Shown piece after piece: positions 26,074-36,446 of a stretch of DNA of 64,000 bases (the first letter of the stretch is position 1; the number at the start of each line of letters is the position of its first letter). The stretch is from the NCBI GenBank assembly GCA_949282255.1, contig CASDPA010000008.1:1-64000 (forward strand), given 5' to 3'. The DNA comes from an uncultured Spirochaetales bacterium (GTDB lineage Bacteria; Spirochaetota; Spirochaetia; Sphaerochaetales; Sphaerochaetaceae). The position numbers and the translations under genes were made by a program. Below the pieces are notes generated by a model. It saw only the letters and a program-made list of their open reading frames with translations, searched no databases and had not been told where the DNA came from.

Positions 26074-28624
26074 TTTCCGATAAGAACAGCAATGCCTCAA
26101 GAGGAGATGAGTTTTCTATATCGAAATCCCGTATCTTCTCCAAAATTTCTCCTCCATCTTCTTCGGGCAACTTTTCATCTGTTGTAAAAAGGCTTTGCTG
26201 GCTCGAAGAATAATCATCGAAATGCCTTTTTTGGAAAGCAACAGCATTTTTGACAATCTCTCTCGGTACACCTGCGAGTTTTGCCACATGGATGCCATAG
26301 CTAGAAGTTGCCACTCCCTTTACGGCCTTTCTCAAAAAAACGATCGAGTTCTTTTCTTCCGCAACTTCAAGTGTCAACAGCTGCATGCCATAGGTATCGA
26401 AAGATGTCAGTTCATGATAATGGGTTGCGAATAATGTGATTGATCCCAGTGTTTTCAGATATTGCATTATGGAATAAGCTATGGCCATGCCGTCCTCGGT
26501 TGAGGTGCCGCGGCCTATTTCATCCATTATGACAAGACTGCGTCTGCTTGCGCTTCTCAAGATCTGTGCACTTTCAATCATCTCCACAAGAAACGTCGAC
26601 TCGCCTCTTGCAAGATTATCGCTTGCGCCCACACGGCAAAAAAGCTTATCCATAATGGGTATTACTGCCTTTTTGGCAGGAACGAAGGATCCCATATGGG
26701 CCAGAATGGAAATAAGGGCGATTTCTCTGAGGTAAGTGGATTTTCCTGCCATGTTCGGTCCTGTAACCAAGGCAAACCGTCCGTCCAAGGAACAGAAGGA
26801 GTTTTCAACATAGCTGTTTCTATCCATCTGGTCCTCAACCACAGGATGCCGGCCATCAATTATCTCCATCTCACCCTCTTCAATCATCTTTGGCCTGACA
26901 TATCCCTTCTCCTGGCTCAAAACAGACAGGGAGGAAAAGAAATCGAGCTTGCTTATTATTTTCCCGATGTTCTCCACATCCATATAAAGCTCTTTTGCTT
27001 TTTTTACAAAACGCTTGTAAATTCCTATTTCAAGCTTCGCCGCATCCTCTTTTGCGTTATATATTTTGGACTGTATATCTTCAAGCTCGGCTGTTGTGAA
27101 CCTTTCCCCTCCGACAAGGGTCTGCCGTCTGATAAAATAATCGGGAACACGTGAAAGCTGTCCCTTAGGAACCTCAAGATAATATCCGATTATACGGTTT
27201 TCCCCTGCTTTGAGAATTGTTATCCCCGTCTCGCTCTTTACCTTTTCAAGATACTCATTCAAAACGGACGAGCTGTTGGAAATGAGGTTGCGCATCTCAT
27301 CAAGCTTTGAATCATAGCCATCCTTGATAATGGTCTGCTCGTTCGCTATGTTTGTACATTCGGGATTGATCCCTTTTTCTATGTCGATGGAAAACTCGAG
27401 TATCTTATCAAAGGCAATCTGCTCACCGCTTGCAATCAAGGCAAGATAATCCTTTCTGCCTGCAATTAAATCCATTACAGAACTTACTGTGGATGAAAGT
27501 GCGGCAAGATCCCTGGGAAGAGTCTTTTCCATGCTCATCTTGATTGCAAGCCTGCTTAAATCCGAACTGGCTGAAAGAGCCTTTCTAACGCTTTCGAGCT
27601 CATCCTTGTCATTATTGAAACGCTCTATCCAATCCAGGCGTTCATTTATCAAAGAAATATCGGACAAAGGGTTCAAAAGCTCCTCTTTCAGATATCTGGC
27701 ACCAGAGCTTGTGAGTGTCCTGTTTATTGTCGAGAAAAGCGTAAGGTCTTTCTTTCCATCCCTTATATTGGAAACAAGTTCCAAGCTCTTTATCGTCGCA
27801 GCGTTCAGTACAAGATGCCTTTCATCACTTAGCCACTCTATGCTCCTGAATTGCGGCAATTCTGAGTGGCTCATGTCCTGCATGTATTTAAGCAAAGCAC
27901 CAACAGGCTTAAGCACAAGATCCTTCTCATCGATATTGAACATTGCCAAAGCACCCGGCCCAAACTGGAGCTCCACGAGGGTCCTGGCCGTTTTGATCGA
28001 AAAATACCAGGAAGGAAGTTTAGTGACAAAGACCCCGCTGCTGTCTAGAAGCCCCTTGAGCTTACGATCCTGGAAATAAATGTCGTCCGCTAGAATTATC
28101 TCCTTTGGATAGACCGAATAAAGGATATCCTCGATTTTCTGTATCATATCCTTCGTATCGAATCTTCTGATATAGAAAGATCCCGTGGTAACGTCTGCGT
28201 AAGCAATCCCCAGGCCTTGTTTTCCAATATCTATGCAAAGCAGATAAGATGAATTCTGGCTGTCAAGATACTCGTCCTCGATTACAGTCGCGGGAGTATA
28301 TACTTTGATAACCTCTCTTTTGGCAATCTCTTTAGGGTTGTCGCTCAGCTCGAGCTGTTCACATATCGCAATCTTCTTTCCCAGCTCAAGCAGTCTTTTT
28401 ATATAGTTTTTTGCAGCATGGTATGGAATGCCGCACATTGGAGAAGGCCCCCTATGGGTCAATGTAAGATTGAGAAGATGGGAAACCTCTACCGCATCTT
28501 CAAAAAACATTTCATAAAAGTCACCCAAACGGAAGAAGAGCACCTTGTCCTGGTGCTCTTTCTTTATTTCCAGATATTGGCGCATCATGGGCGTCAATTC
28601 ATCTTTTTTCTGCTTTTCTTCCAT
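26054..28624 (-). CDS. mutS: DNA mismatch repair protein MutS
   Basis: An 856-residue mismatch-recognition ATPase. The mismatch-wedging Phe-X-Glu is present near the N-terminus (RLGDFYEMFFEDA, F36 and E38). The ATPase has Walker A GPNMAGKSTYLREI, Walker B VIMDEIGRGTST and the following FATHYHEL. The helix-turn-helix dimer tail (KLAGVPREIVKNA) is near the end. MutL is not in this window. It follows bamA after 12 bases with no strong ribosome binding site, so coupling to the upstream gene is likely. Confidence 0.97.
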   Translation of the reverse strand: MEEKQKKDELTPMMRQYLEIKKEHQDKVLFFRLGDFYEMFFEDAVEVSHLLNLTLTHRGPSPMCGIPYHAAKNYIKRLLELGKKIAICEQLELSDNPKEIAKREVIKVYTPATVIEDEYLDSQNSSYLLCIDIGKQGLGIAYADVTTGSFYIRRFDTKDMIQKIEDILYSVYPKEIILADDIYFQDRKLKGLLDSSGVFVTKLPSWYFSIKTARTLVELQFGPGALAMFNIDEKDLVLKPVGALLKYMQDMSHSELPQFRSIEWLSDERHLVLNAATIKSLELVSNIRDGKKDLTLFSTINRTLTSSGARYLKEELLNPLSDISLINERLDWIERFNNDKDELESVRKALSASSDLSRLAIKMSMEKTLPRDLAALSSTVSSVMDLIAGRKDYLALIASGEQIAFDKILEFSIDIEKGINPECTNIANEQTIIKDGYDSKLDEMRNLISNSSSVLNEYLEKVKSETGITILKAGENRIIGYYLEVPKGQLSRVPDYFIRRQTLVGGERFTTAELEDIQSKIYNAKEDAAKLEIGIYKRFVKKAKELYMDVENIGKIISKLDFFSSLSVLSQEKGYVRPKMIEEGEMEIIDGRHPVVEDQMDRNSYVENSFCSLDGRFALVTGPNMAGKSTYLREIALISILAHMGSFVPAKKAVIPIMDKLFCRVGASDNLARGESTFLVEMIESAQILRSASRRSLVIMDEIGRGTSTEDGMAIAYSIMQYLKTLGSITLFATHYHELTSFDTYGMQLLTLEVAEEKNSIVFLRKAVKGVATSSYGIHVAKLAGVPREIVKNAVAFQKRHFDDYSSSQQSLFTTDEKLPEEDGGEILEKIRDFDIENSSPLEALLFLSEIKKELD

Positions 28625-28636
28625 AATAACAAATCA

Positions 28637-31153
28637 TCAATAAATCGATGTGCTTATCGCGAGCACAAGCTTAAGACCTCCAGGAATATAACCGGAACTC
28701 CATGCGAACTCACCATCGAGCACTGTGGCATTCTTGACTATGTACAAGCCAAGCGGGAAGCCTGGTATTCTCATCTTGATTCCTGCACCGGCTGCAAAAT
28801 ACCAGTCGATATTGGAAAATGAGGAAAGCTCCCTGAGTGTGGTCGTAACACCCGTGGCACTGATGAAAGCTTCCGCATTAAGTACGTCCAATACCAAGGG
28901 ATAGCTTAATTCAAGCTGATTATGCCATAGGAAGGACAAATCGGTCTCGGGATCGAAACCTCGCCCGGTATTCATTCCGTCTATGTACAGCATCTCATAA
29001 ATTGTAGCCCCATATCTTGCATCATACCAATCCCAAACTCCATCCTTCTTCCAGAACTGGTCGAGCATGAAGCTGACATTTGACGAGAAACTCAATACAA
29101 GATGTTTTTCCCTCTCATCCGAATCAAGATGGTGGAAAATGGAATGATAGGCTGCGCCGGAGAAACTGATCCTGTTGTAATTGGAAAGACCGCCAAGGAT
29201 TCCTCCTGCATATGTATATCCGGCTGAAAGGACATATCCCTTGGTTGTATTGTTTTTCAAATCCCTGCCATCCCATGTCAAGGAAAGAGAGAACTTATTT
29301 GAGAACTGCCATCTTTCGTGATACTTGGTTATCAATTCCTCATAAGGAACATAGTGGGAATCATAAATCGCTCTGTTAACGCCAAGCGAAATGCCTCCTC
29401 CTACTGTGAGCGATCCAGCGTCGAAGGTAAAAGTGTATCCTGTGTTGTAGCCAAGAGCAATACGATAATAATCATAGCTCATAAGCTTCGACGAATCAGG
29501 AAGTTCCTGACCTGAGCCATACCAGGACTCAGCAGAATCATAGCCCCATGGATAAGTGACATGGTCCACATCCCTTCCATCATAATAATCGCTGTCAGGG
29601 TGCTTCTGGAGTGCCTTGTCCTTCACAGAACGTTCCACTGAAAGTGAAATTCCATTAGACCAGCGTTTTGAGCCTACCCAGTCATCTGAAAGGCTTATGG
29701 ACACAGACTGCGTATCCGGACTGAGTGTTGTGCTGAGGGCAAGATCCCTTCCTGTTCCAGCAAGGTTCTTATCCGACCACTGCAAAAAGCCTGAAATCGG
29801 AAATCCATCCACAGTTCCGCCAAAAGTGGCTCCAAACTGAAGCTCCATCTGGTTTCCTTCCTCTATCTCGAAGACAACCACAACTCCGTTTTCTGTTTCC
29901 CCCTGCAGAAGATTCATGCGGATGTTCTTTACGAGAGAAGTATTATAGATGTTCTGCTGGCTCCTGATAACGGCATCACGGCTGAACACATCTCCGACCT
30001 TGAATGTCAGCTCCCTCTCAAAGACATAAGGCTTTGTCTTTGTAAGTCCCTCAAATCTTATTTCTTCTATGACAGACTGCGTCCCCTCCTCGATCGAAAT
30101 CGAATAGTCCACGGTGTGAGCGCTCTCATTGTACGTGGGCACAGGAATGATCTGGGCGGAGATGTATCCGTTATTATAATAAAGCGAAGAGAGATTATCG
30201 AACATCGTCTGAAGACTTATTACGTCATGCACTCCGCCTTTAGAAGCAGAGAGGATCTCATCGATCTGCTCGTTTGAAAACACATTATTTCCAGAATAGG
30301 ATATATCACCGAAGAACCACTGATCCCCCTCAGTCACATGGAAAACCACCTCCAGGAATTTTGATTTATCCTCGTCTGTGGTCACATCATTGATCTCAGG
30401 AGCGTCAACCTTGGCATTGATATATCCGTTTTCAAGATAATGCTGCCCAAGCGCCACCCTATCGGCATCTATGTCCGACTGTACGAAATTACCGCTGTTG
30501 AAGAAGCTCTTTTCCCTGCTTGTCAAAAGCTTTTTGAGCTCTTTTGCACTAAAGACAGAAACCCCGTCAAAAAGTATGCTCCGGATCTTATACTGATCTC
30601 CTTCGGTTATCTCATAGACAATGGATTCTGTGTTTGCCTGCTGATCGAAGGTGCTTACAGGCACAACCAAAACATCCTTGTAACCCTTTGATTTGTAATG
30701 GTCGGCAATAAGGGAAGCATTGGCCTCAAGGTCGTTTGCACTCAAGAAATCGCCCTTTTCATAATTCTGTGCATCAAGAAGCGTGCGGGAACTTATGTTG
30801 TCATTGCCTTCCACTGTGACAGATGAGACCATGGGATTTTCCAAAAAGGTGAAACGGACAATAAGATCCCTACCTTCAGGCCCGCCCTCAAGAGCCTCTG
30901 CAGAAATATATTCAACCCATTCCTGCGCATATAGATTATTATATATTTCATTGAAAAGGTCGTTTGTAAAATCTTGGCCAATATAGCCGGAAAGGACGTC
31001 ATCAACCGTTTTTACTTTGACATTTTGCAATCCGTCATATTCAAAAGCTGAAATCTGCTTACCTATCCACCACTGGTCGTCTGCTGCAAAAACACCGGTG
31101 AGGATAAAGCAGATAACCAAAAAGAATACTGCAGTTTTTTTGAAAATGTTCAT
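28637..31153 (-). CDS. bamA: BamA/Omp85 outer-membrane protein assembly factor
   Basis: An 838-residue outer-membrane protein that folds and inserts beta-barrels. A signal peptide (MNIFKKTAVFFLVICFILTG, cut after VFA) precedes five POTRA domains (about 30-420), recognisable by repeats such as GDFLSANDLEANASLIADHY and VFERELTFKVGDVFSRDAVI. The C-terminal 16-strand barrel includes GMNTGRGFDPETD, which holds the conserved RGF motif of strand-12 loop L6. The chain ends in an aromatic residue (STSIY). GGAG lies 6-7 bases before the ATG. The tamB gene upstream encodes its usual partner. Confidence 0.95.
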   Translation of the reverse strand: MNIFKKTAVFFLVICFILTGVFAADDQWWIGKQISAFEYDGLQNVKVKTVDDVLSGYIGQDFTNDLFNEIYNNLYAQEWVEYISAEALEGGPEGRDLIVRFTFLENPMVSSVTVEGNDNISSRTLLDAQNYEKGDFLSANDLEANASLIADHYKSKGYKDVLVVPVSTFDQQANTESIVYEITEGDQYKIRSILFDGVSVFSAKELKKLLTSREKSFFNSGNFVQSDIDADRVALGQHYLENGYINAKVDAPEINDVTTDEDKSKFLEVVFHVTEGDQWFFGDISYSGNNVFSNEQIDEILSASKGGVHDVISLQTMFDNLSSLYYNNGYISAQIIPVPTYNESAHTVDYSISIEEGTQSVIEEIRFEGLTKTKPYVFERELTFKVGDVFSRDAVIRSQQNIYNTSLVKNIRMNLLQGETENGVVVVFEIEEGNQMELQFGATFGGTVDGFPISGFLQWSDKNLAGTGRDLALSTTLSPDTQSVSISLSDDWVGSKRWSNGISLSVERSVKDKALQKHPDSDYYDGRDVDHVTYPWGYDSAESWYGSGQELPDSSKLMSYDYYRIALGYNTGYTFTFDAGSLTVGGGISLGVNRAIYDSHYVPYEELITKYHERWQFSNKFSLSLTWDGRDLKNNTTKGYVLSAGYTYAGGILGGLSNYNRISFSGAAYHSIFHHLDSDEREKHLVLSFSSNVSFMLDQFWKKDGVWDWYDARYGATIYEMLYIDGMNTGRGFDPETDLSFLWHNQLELSYPLVLDVLNAEAFISATGVTTTLRELSSFSNIDWYFAAGAGIKMRIPGFPLGLYIVKNATVLDGEFAWSSGYIPGGLKLVLAISTSIY

Positions 31154-31187
31154 TATAGCTCCTTACGCTAGCATAGCAGAATAGAAA

Positions 31188-34100
31188 TTAAAAGACAAAC
31201 CTTTTACTCAAAGTGAATCCAATGTTATCAAACACCTCATAGAAGTTAAGGTTATCCGGTTGTGTGAAGAAGGTTACCGTGCATAGTGGATTCTCCCATT
31301 CAAGAGAAACCTCGACATCCAATGTGAGATCGTCCGTAAGGAAGCTGTTATCATCTTCGGTGTCATTTCTCCGTGCGGCAAAATGGGCCAGAGCTTCAAG
31401 ATAAAGGTCAGGAGTAAGGTACTTTCCCACATAAAGTGTCGTTCCATCAAGATATCTTGCGAGAGGGCTCACATCCGCTCTTGAATTGTTTGAAGAGAAC
31501 ACAACTGCATCGTATACCAGGTTTTCAATTATATTGGTATGAAGGCTGAAAGTATCAAGATTGAGTGAATTTCTTATGGATTTTTGGAGGCTGTCGTCAC
31601 TGGTGGTTATATATCCGATACGGCTGAGCACATCGACACCTGTGCTAACGAGGGATACGACACTGCCAAGATTCGATTGTCCGTTCTCGCTGCTGATGAT
31701 GGATTGCCCAAGTATGCTCATTATCTCATTAAGATCCTTTGCCGGCGATGATTCGAAAGACGGGTTAAAATTATCAAGACGTGCCTCACGAAGAACAAGA
31801 TATATGTCAACCTTGTCTCCAGATGAGTCAAAATCCCTAAGCTGTGCCCGCAGATTAACAGTCGGCTCGAAACCAAAGCCTTCAGTATCCCTGAATGTTA
31901 TATCCCCTTCCCTAATGAAGAAGGATTTCTGGAAATAATAGATTTCTCCAGCCCTCAGCTCCAAGCTTCCGGAAGCGGAGAAGCCTCCGTTATTTGTTGA
32001 ATAGAATCTTATCTGCTGGTTTTCTGCAAGATACGCGGTAAGTATCGGATTCGGTCCAAGCGGATAAACGACGGAAGCGTTTTTCCTCAGATTAAGATTG
32101 AAATCAAAGGAAGCGGCAGTCCCTGGCCGCATCCATTCAGGAAGCGGGTACATGCCCACGGACAATTGGAGATTATACGCATCAAGCTCGCCGTACATAT
32201 CCGCTTTCTTCCCTTCACCATAGATCCGGAAATAACCGTTTATGTCACCGAATATGTCAATGTTCTGCGTCATCATGGGAAGACGGAATGTCAGCTCATT
32301 GCCTTGCTCCACATACGCATCCACCCTGTAATTTTCAAAGCCCAGGGTTGGAGAAAGATTGAATTCGACCTTGACCTTGCCTTCTTTTCTCTTTTGCGTA
32401 TCGATGTTGACCGAGGTTACCGCAGTGATCATGCTCTTGATGTTGTTGTCCCAGACGGTGAAATAGGCATTATGGGCAATAAGATGATCCTTCGGCAACC
32501 AGAAAATATCCAAATCAAGCCTGTCAGTCCATAAGGAACCATATAGGTGCATGTCACCTATCTCGCCTATAAGCTTCAAATCCCCACCTGCAAGGGTGTT
32601 GCTGCCGAATACAAGAATTGGAGAACCGAATACAAAATTAATAGAACTGAAATTGAAATCTCTTATTGAGATATCCATCTCCAATCCATCCTTATATCGG
32701 CCTGAAACGCCAAGACGCACCAAAGGATCAAGATTGATCAGCAGATCGGAAACTCCGTCAAAAAGCTCCAATTTCCCGGAAAGCAGGGATCCGGAGAATA
32801 CCAAAGATCCGTCATCATAATAGAAATTCGATGATTTGAATCCTGTATCAAGACTGTCATCCATGGCCAGTCGATCAAGTTTCAAGGAACCGGTCATATT
32901 TTCAAAACCGGAAAGATACAGATCTCTCAAGAACAAATAGATGTTGTCACGCTGCTCCGCTTTGATCGAAATTGAGAAATCTGCATTGAAAGGATATGGT
33001 CTGTCGGCATTTTCGAAAACATATTCAAATGAAAGTGGAAGCTCAAACACCCCATCGGTGCTTGAGATACGGAATGAAGGAATAGAAAGGCTTGTGTTCG
33101 GAACCTTGTATACCAGATCGTCTATTTCAAGCTCTTTAGTATTTATCAAAATTGATCCTGACATCTCCACAGGATGGTTGATAGTATCAGAAGAGGTTAC
33201 TTCAAAACCACCGCTGAATGAAAGATCCTCGAGATTGCGTCCTCTGCCGGTTAAGGAAACATCGAGTAGTCCATATCCAAGATTGAGCCTGGAGAGATTG
33301 AAGCCTTCAAGCTTCAAAAGTCCGCTGTAGAAATTCTCATAACCTGTGAGGCTCAAAAGCACCTTCTCGCTTGGGCTTTCAAGAGCAAGCGCAAAATCCT
33401 TCGTCCTAACATTGGCTGAAAAACTTCCAACCATCGTCTGGAAAAGCGGGCTCTCAAGCTTGATATCCTCAATGAGTATTTTCTCATTTTCAAGCTCAAA
33501 TCTGAAGCTGAGGTCTGGTGCTCCGGGCAGATGCCTCATATTGAATATGTTGAGATCCTCCGTCCATGCGTTTATATTCTGGCTCTCATAGTCAAATGTG
33601 AAATTGAAAATCCCATCCAAAACACATGGCTCTATCGAAAGGGACGGAGTTGGAAGGGCAAACCCGTCGAATTCAAGCCTTGCTTCAAAATTGTCAGCCC
33701 AATCGATGATCAGTCCAGCCCTTTCATTGATCACCTCCACATTGGACGAGGTGAAGTCGATATCGATATCAAAATCATAATCCGTAGTTCCGGCATCAAG
33801 CTCCGCAAGGCTTGTAAGGTGACTTATATCCTCAAAATTGAAATTTCCATGCAGCCTTACGGAAGGAACGGGAGGAATGGTGAGGTTAAAATGATATTCG
33901 CTCTCATTTTCCAGATCCAAATCGATTGATACAAGCTTCTTACCATCCGAGGTTTTTTCCACAAAAAGCGTTCCAACAGGAAGAAAAGAGGCAAGATCGA
34001 TGTCTCCGAAATAACTGAATCTTATAAGATCTGAAGTCAAATTGAACGAAAGGACTTCCAGCCTATCCTGTCCCAGATGGGAACTGACCGACGAGCCGAA

Positions 34101-35768
34101 ATTGAGATCAAAACCGAGCAGGTTGACATTTCCAAGGGCAAATGCGTAATCGATACTTCCCGTATACTCCAAGACCGCATCATCGGTTTTGACCAGACTT
34201 GCAGAGAGGTTTCCATTCAACAGGGTATCCTCGGAAACATAAGAAACCAAGGATGGCATGTAGGAGCCGATAAAAGGAAGGAAATCCGAGACCTTCAGGT
34301 CAGAGAGATTGATCGAGATATCGGCCTCTTCGCCTATCTCGGCTTTCAAAGACAGCATATCGCCATATCCAGCCTGAAGATAAACCCCATCCTCGCCATA
34401 GCTGGCACGAATAAGAAAATCCCTGCTCAAAGAAGGCAAAACAACATTCGATATCTCAAGATCAAGTGAAGAAATCTTTTCAAGACTCCCCTCCGCTTTC
34501 GCATCAAGGTCGAATGTCATGCCATCGAGCTGCTCAAATCGGCTTGACAAGCCTACGTTGGATTCCATGGAAATATCAAATCCGTCCTTGACGCGTCCAG
34601 ATAGGTCAAAATCGCTGATATCCACTTTCTTATAGATATCTTTCGTATACATGCCTATCTTTGAACTGGAAATATTGTTTCCATGCAAAATGAATGTGCC
34701 GTCTGTTATGCTGGACGCAAGGCTTACCGCAGAAAAAGAAGCGATCTGCTCGGTCTTTAGGAAAAGCAGACCGGAAACAAATTCAAGCCATACCTCGTTT
34801 TCTGCAAGACTGTAAGATGCACTGAGTTCGGATAAACTGAGCGTATATTCGCTATATGAGCTGATCATCATTGAAAGGGAAAGATTTATATTTTCCCCAT
34901 CGCTTTCAAAATAAGCTGGATAAAGGCGTGTGAAGAATTCATCACCCCAGCCTGCCTCAAGCTGCATGAAAGAAAGGCTGAATGCGTTTTTTTCGATATT
35001 CTCTAAGGAAAAATCCGATAAAGGTGCCCAAAAAGCCAAATCACTCACATTTAACGAATAATCATCCTTTTTGATGTTGAGATCAGAAATGGAAAACCTG
35101 GCAACGTAGGATGGGCCGTCAGATGCAAGTTCTGCATTAAGATTTGAAATTGATGCATATGCACCTTCGTATCCGATTGAAAAATCAGGCATCCTGGCTT
35201 CAAGCCTGTTCAAGCCTTTTACAGTGGAAATGGAAATAAAGAATTCGACATCCTGAAAACCCGCAAGGCCTCCGATGCTTGCATTAAAATCGTAAACATG
35301 TATGTTCAGATTGTAATCTTCAATATTTTGAGCGTCATTTTCTGGAAAAGAGGAATTTCCCGGATCCAAGAAATCCCCTGCAATCTCTTTTATGACATCA
35401 AGATCCGTATCCACATCAACTCCGGTTATTTCGATGTTGAATGTTGAGTTTCCCTTTACAATACCGGTTATGATGTCAATAAGCCCCTTTTCCACCTTCA
35501 GATTGGCAATATGGACCATCCTGCTCCCGTCCCTTTCAAAAACAAGATCATTTAAAGATACAGAACCCAAAAGACGCCTGTCCATGGATGAAAAAGAAAC
35601 CGAATAACGTCCGTCTGCGTCAGACAGTTCAGAAAGCATCCTTTCAACAAATAAGGATGATGGGGACGGGATGTCGAAGAAAACGACAGAAGACAATGCG
35701 ATAAAGGCAAAAATAATAAAAACTATAAATGAGATCAAAATTATTCTTATCGGTGAATGGTATTTCAT
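31188..35768 (-). CDS. tamB: TamB/YtfN family inter-membrane bridge protein
   Basis: A 1526-residue protein: one N-terminal membrane helix (MKYHSPIRIILISFIVFIIF), a very long beta-rich periplasmic stretch with many repeats of the form 'xFxLxxLxxxDGSL', and a C-terminal DUF490 domain (about 1250-1500, with LELRAGEIYYFQKSFFIREG). Such AsmA-like proteins span the periplasm as a hydrophobic groove and move phospholipids or aid barrel assembly. The C-terminus is aromatic (SKRFVF). ATG 35768 has GAGG six bases upstream. It is immediately upstream of bamA, as expected in spirochaetes. Confidence 0.92.
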   Translation of the reverse strand: MKYHSPIRIILISFIVFIIFAFIALSSVVFFDIPSPSSLFVERMLSELSDADGRYSVSFSSMDRRLLGSVSLNDLVFERDGSRMVHIANLKVEKGLIDIITGIVKGNSTFNIEITGVDVDTDLDVIKEIAGDFLDPGNSSFPENDAQNIEDYNLNIHVYDFNASIGGLAGFQDVEFFISISTVKGLNRLEARMPDFSIGYEGAYASISNLNAELASDGPSYVARFSISDLNIKKDDYSLNVSDLAFWAPLSDFSLENIEKNAFSLSFMQLEAGWGDEFFTRLYPAYFESDGENINLSLSMMISSYSEYTLSLSELSASYSLAENEVWLEFVSGLLFLKTEQIASFSAVSLASSITDGTFILHGNNISSSKIGMYTKDIYKKVDISDFDLSGRVKDGFDISMESNVGLSSRFEQLDGMTFDLDAKAEGSLEKISSLDLEISNVVLPSLSRDFLIRASYGEDGVYLQAGYGDMLSLKAEIGEEADISINLSDLKVSDFLPFIGSYMPSLVSYVSEDTLLNGNLSASLVKTDDAVLEYTGSIDYAFALGNVNLLGFDLNFGSSVSSHLGQDRLEVLSFNLTSDLIRFSYFGDIDLASFLPVGTLFVEKTSDGKKLVSIDLDLENESEYHFNLTIPPVPSVRLHGNFNFEDISHLTSLAELDAGTTDYDFDIDIDFTSSNVEVINERAGLIIDWADNFEARLEFDGFALPTPSLSIEPCVLDGIFNFTFDYESQNINAWTEDLNIFNMRHLPGAPDLSFRFELENEKILIEDIKLESPLFQTMVGSFSANVRTKDFALALESPSEKVLLSLTGYENFYSGLLKLEGFNLSRLNLGYGLLDVSLTGRGRNLEDLSFSGGFEVTSSDTINHPVEMSGSILINTKELEIDDLVYKVPNTSLSIPSFRISSTDGVFELPLSFEYVFENADRPYPFNADFSISIKAEQRDNIYLFLRDLYLSGFENMTGSLKLDRLAMDDSLDTGFKSSNFYYDDGSLVFSGSLLSGKLELFDGVSDLLINLDPLVRLGVSGRYKDGLEMDISIRDFNFSSINFVFGSPILVFGSNTLAGGDLKLIGEIGDMHLYGSLWTDRLDLDIFWLPKDHLIAHNAYFTVWDNNIKSMITAVTSVNIDTQKRKEGKVKVEFNLSPTLGFENYRVDAYVEQGNELTFRLPMMTQNIDIFGDINGYFRIYGEGKKADMYGELDAYNLQLSVGMYPLPEWMRPGTAASFDFNLNLRKNASVVYPLGPNPILTAYLAENQQIRFYSTNNGGFSASGSLELRAGEIYYFQKSFFIREGDITFRDTEGFGFEPTVNLRAQLRDFDSSGDKVDIYLVLREARLDNFNPSFESSPAKDLNEIMSILGQSIISSENGQSNLGSVVSLVSTGVDVLSRIGYITTSDDSLQKSIRNSLNLDTFSLHTNIIENLVYDAVVFSSNNSRADVSPLARYLDGTTLYVGKYLTPDLYLEALAHFAARRNDTEDDNSFLTDDLTLDVEVSLEWENPLCTVTFFTQPDNLNFYEVFDNIGFTLSKRFVF

Positions 35769-35783
35769 TTTTGCCTCGACCCA

Positions 35784-35791
35784 ATTATAAT
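35784..35791. promoter_or_regulatory. Possible shared -10 element between tamB and tmk
   Basis: The palindrome AATTATAATT in the 69-base divergent interval gives a perfect TATAAT on both strands (35784-35789 for tamB, 35786-35791 for tmk). No good -35 hexamer is visible for either, and the tamB start would be close to its ribosome binding site. This is a candidate only. Confidence 0.3.
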
Positions 35792-35837
35792 TCAAATGAA
35801 TCATATTTTCATCAGTTTAAAGAAAAATGGAGCTGCA

Positions 35838-36446
35838 ATGGGACGGATATTGAAAGATTTCATAGTAATTGAGGGGCTTGACGGAGCCGGGACCACGACC
35901 CAGCTTAAGATTCTTTCTGAAAAGCTTGTCAAAAATGGAAAAAATGTTTTCAGCACCTTCGAGCCTACGGATGGCGAGATAGGACGTCTTATCAGAAGAG
36001 TTCTGCGTCATGAGGTTGAAATCGACAAAAAAAGTCTTGCCATATTGTATTCAGCCGACAGAAACGAACATATTTTTGGAAAAAATGGAATACTGGAAAG
36101 ACTTGAAGCAGGACAGGTTGTTGTCAGCGACAGGTATTTTTATTCATCATACGCCTATCAGCTTCTCGATGCAGACTATGCTTTCATCAGGAGTCTAAAC
36201 GACTATCCAAGTCCGGAATACCTGATCTTCATCGACCCTCCTGTTGACACCTGTCTTGAAAGAATAATAAAGAGAGCCGATGAGGCAGAGCTCTTTGAGA
36301 AAAAAGAGCTCTTGATAAAAGTCAGGGAAAACTATCAAAAATGCTTTGAAATGATGGATAAGGAGACAAAGCTCGTCCATATTGAAGGGATCTTGAATAT
36401 CGAGGAAACCTCTCAAAGGATATTCCAGGGCCTCAACCTTTTATGA
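35838..36446 (+). CDS. tmk: Thymidylate kinase with a variant P-loop
   Basis: A 202-residue kinase that converts dTMP to dTDP. The N-terminal motif is FIVIEGLDGAGTTTQLKIL; the usual P-loop lysine (GxxGxGKS/T) is replaced by threonine. The second family motif, VSDRYFYSSYAYQ, and the thymidine-binding FEPTDGEIGRLIRR are present. The LID region has RADEAELFEKKELL. ATG 35838 is preferred because GGAG lies five bases before it and the protein then begins right before the first strand; two earlier ATGs give an unlikely extension. It converges on queA with a 14-base overlap. Confidence 0.9.
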   Translation: MGRILKDFIVIEGLDGAGTTTQLKILSEKLVKNGKNVFSTFEPTDGEIGRLIRRVLRHEVEIDKKSLAILYSADRNEHIFGKNGILERLEAGQVVVSDRYFYSSYAYQLLDADYAFIRSLNDYPSPEYLIFIDPPVDTCLERIIKRADEAELFEKKELLIKVRENYQKCFEMMDKETKLVHIEGILNIEETSQRIFQGLNLL

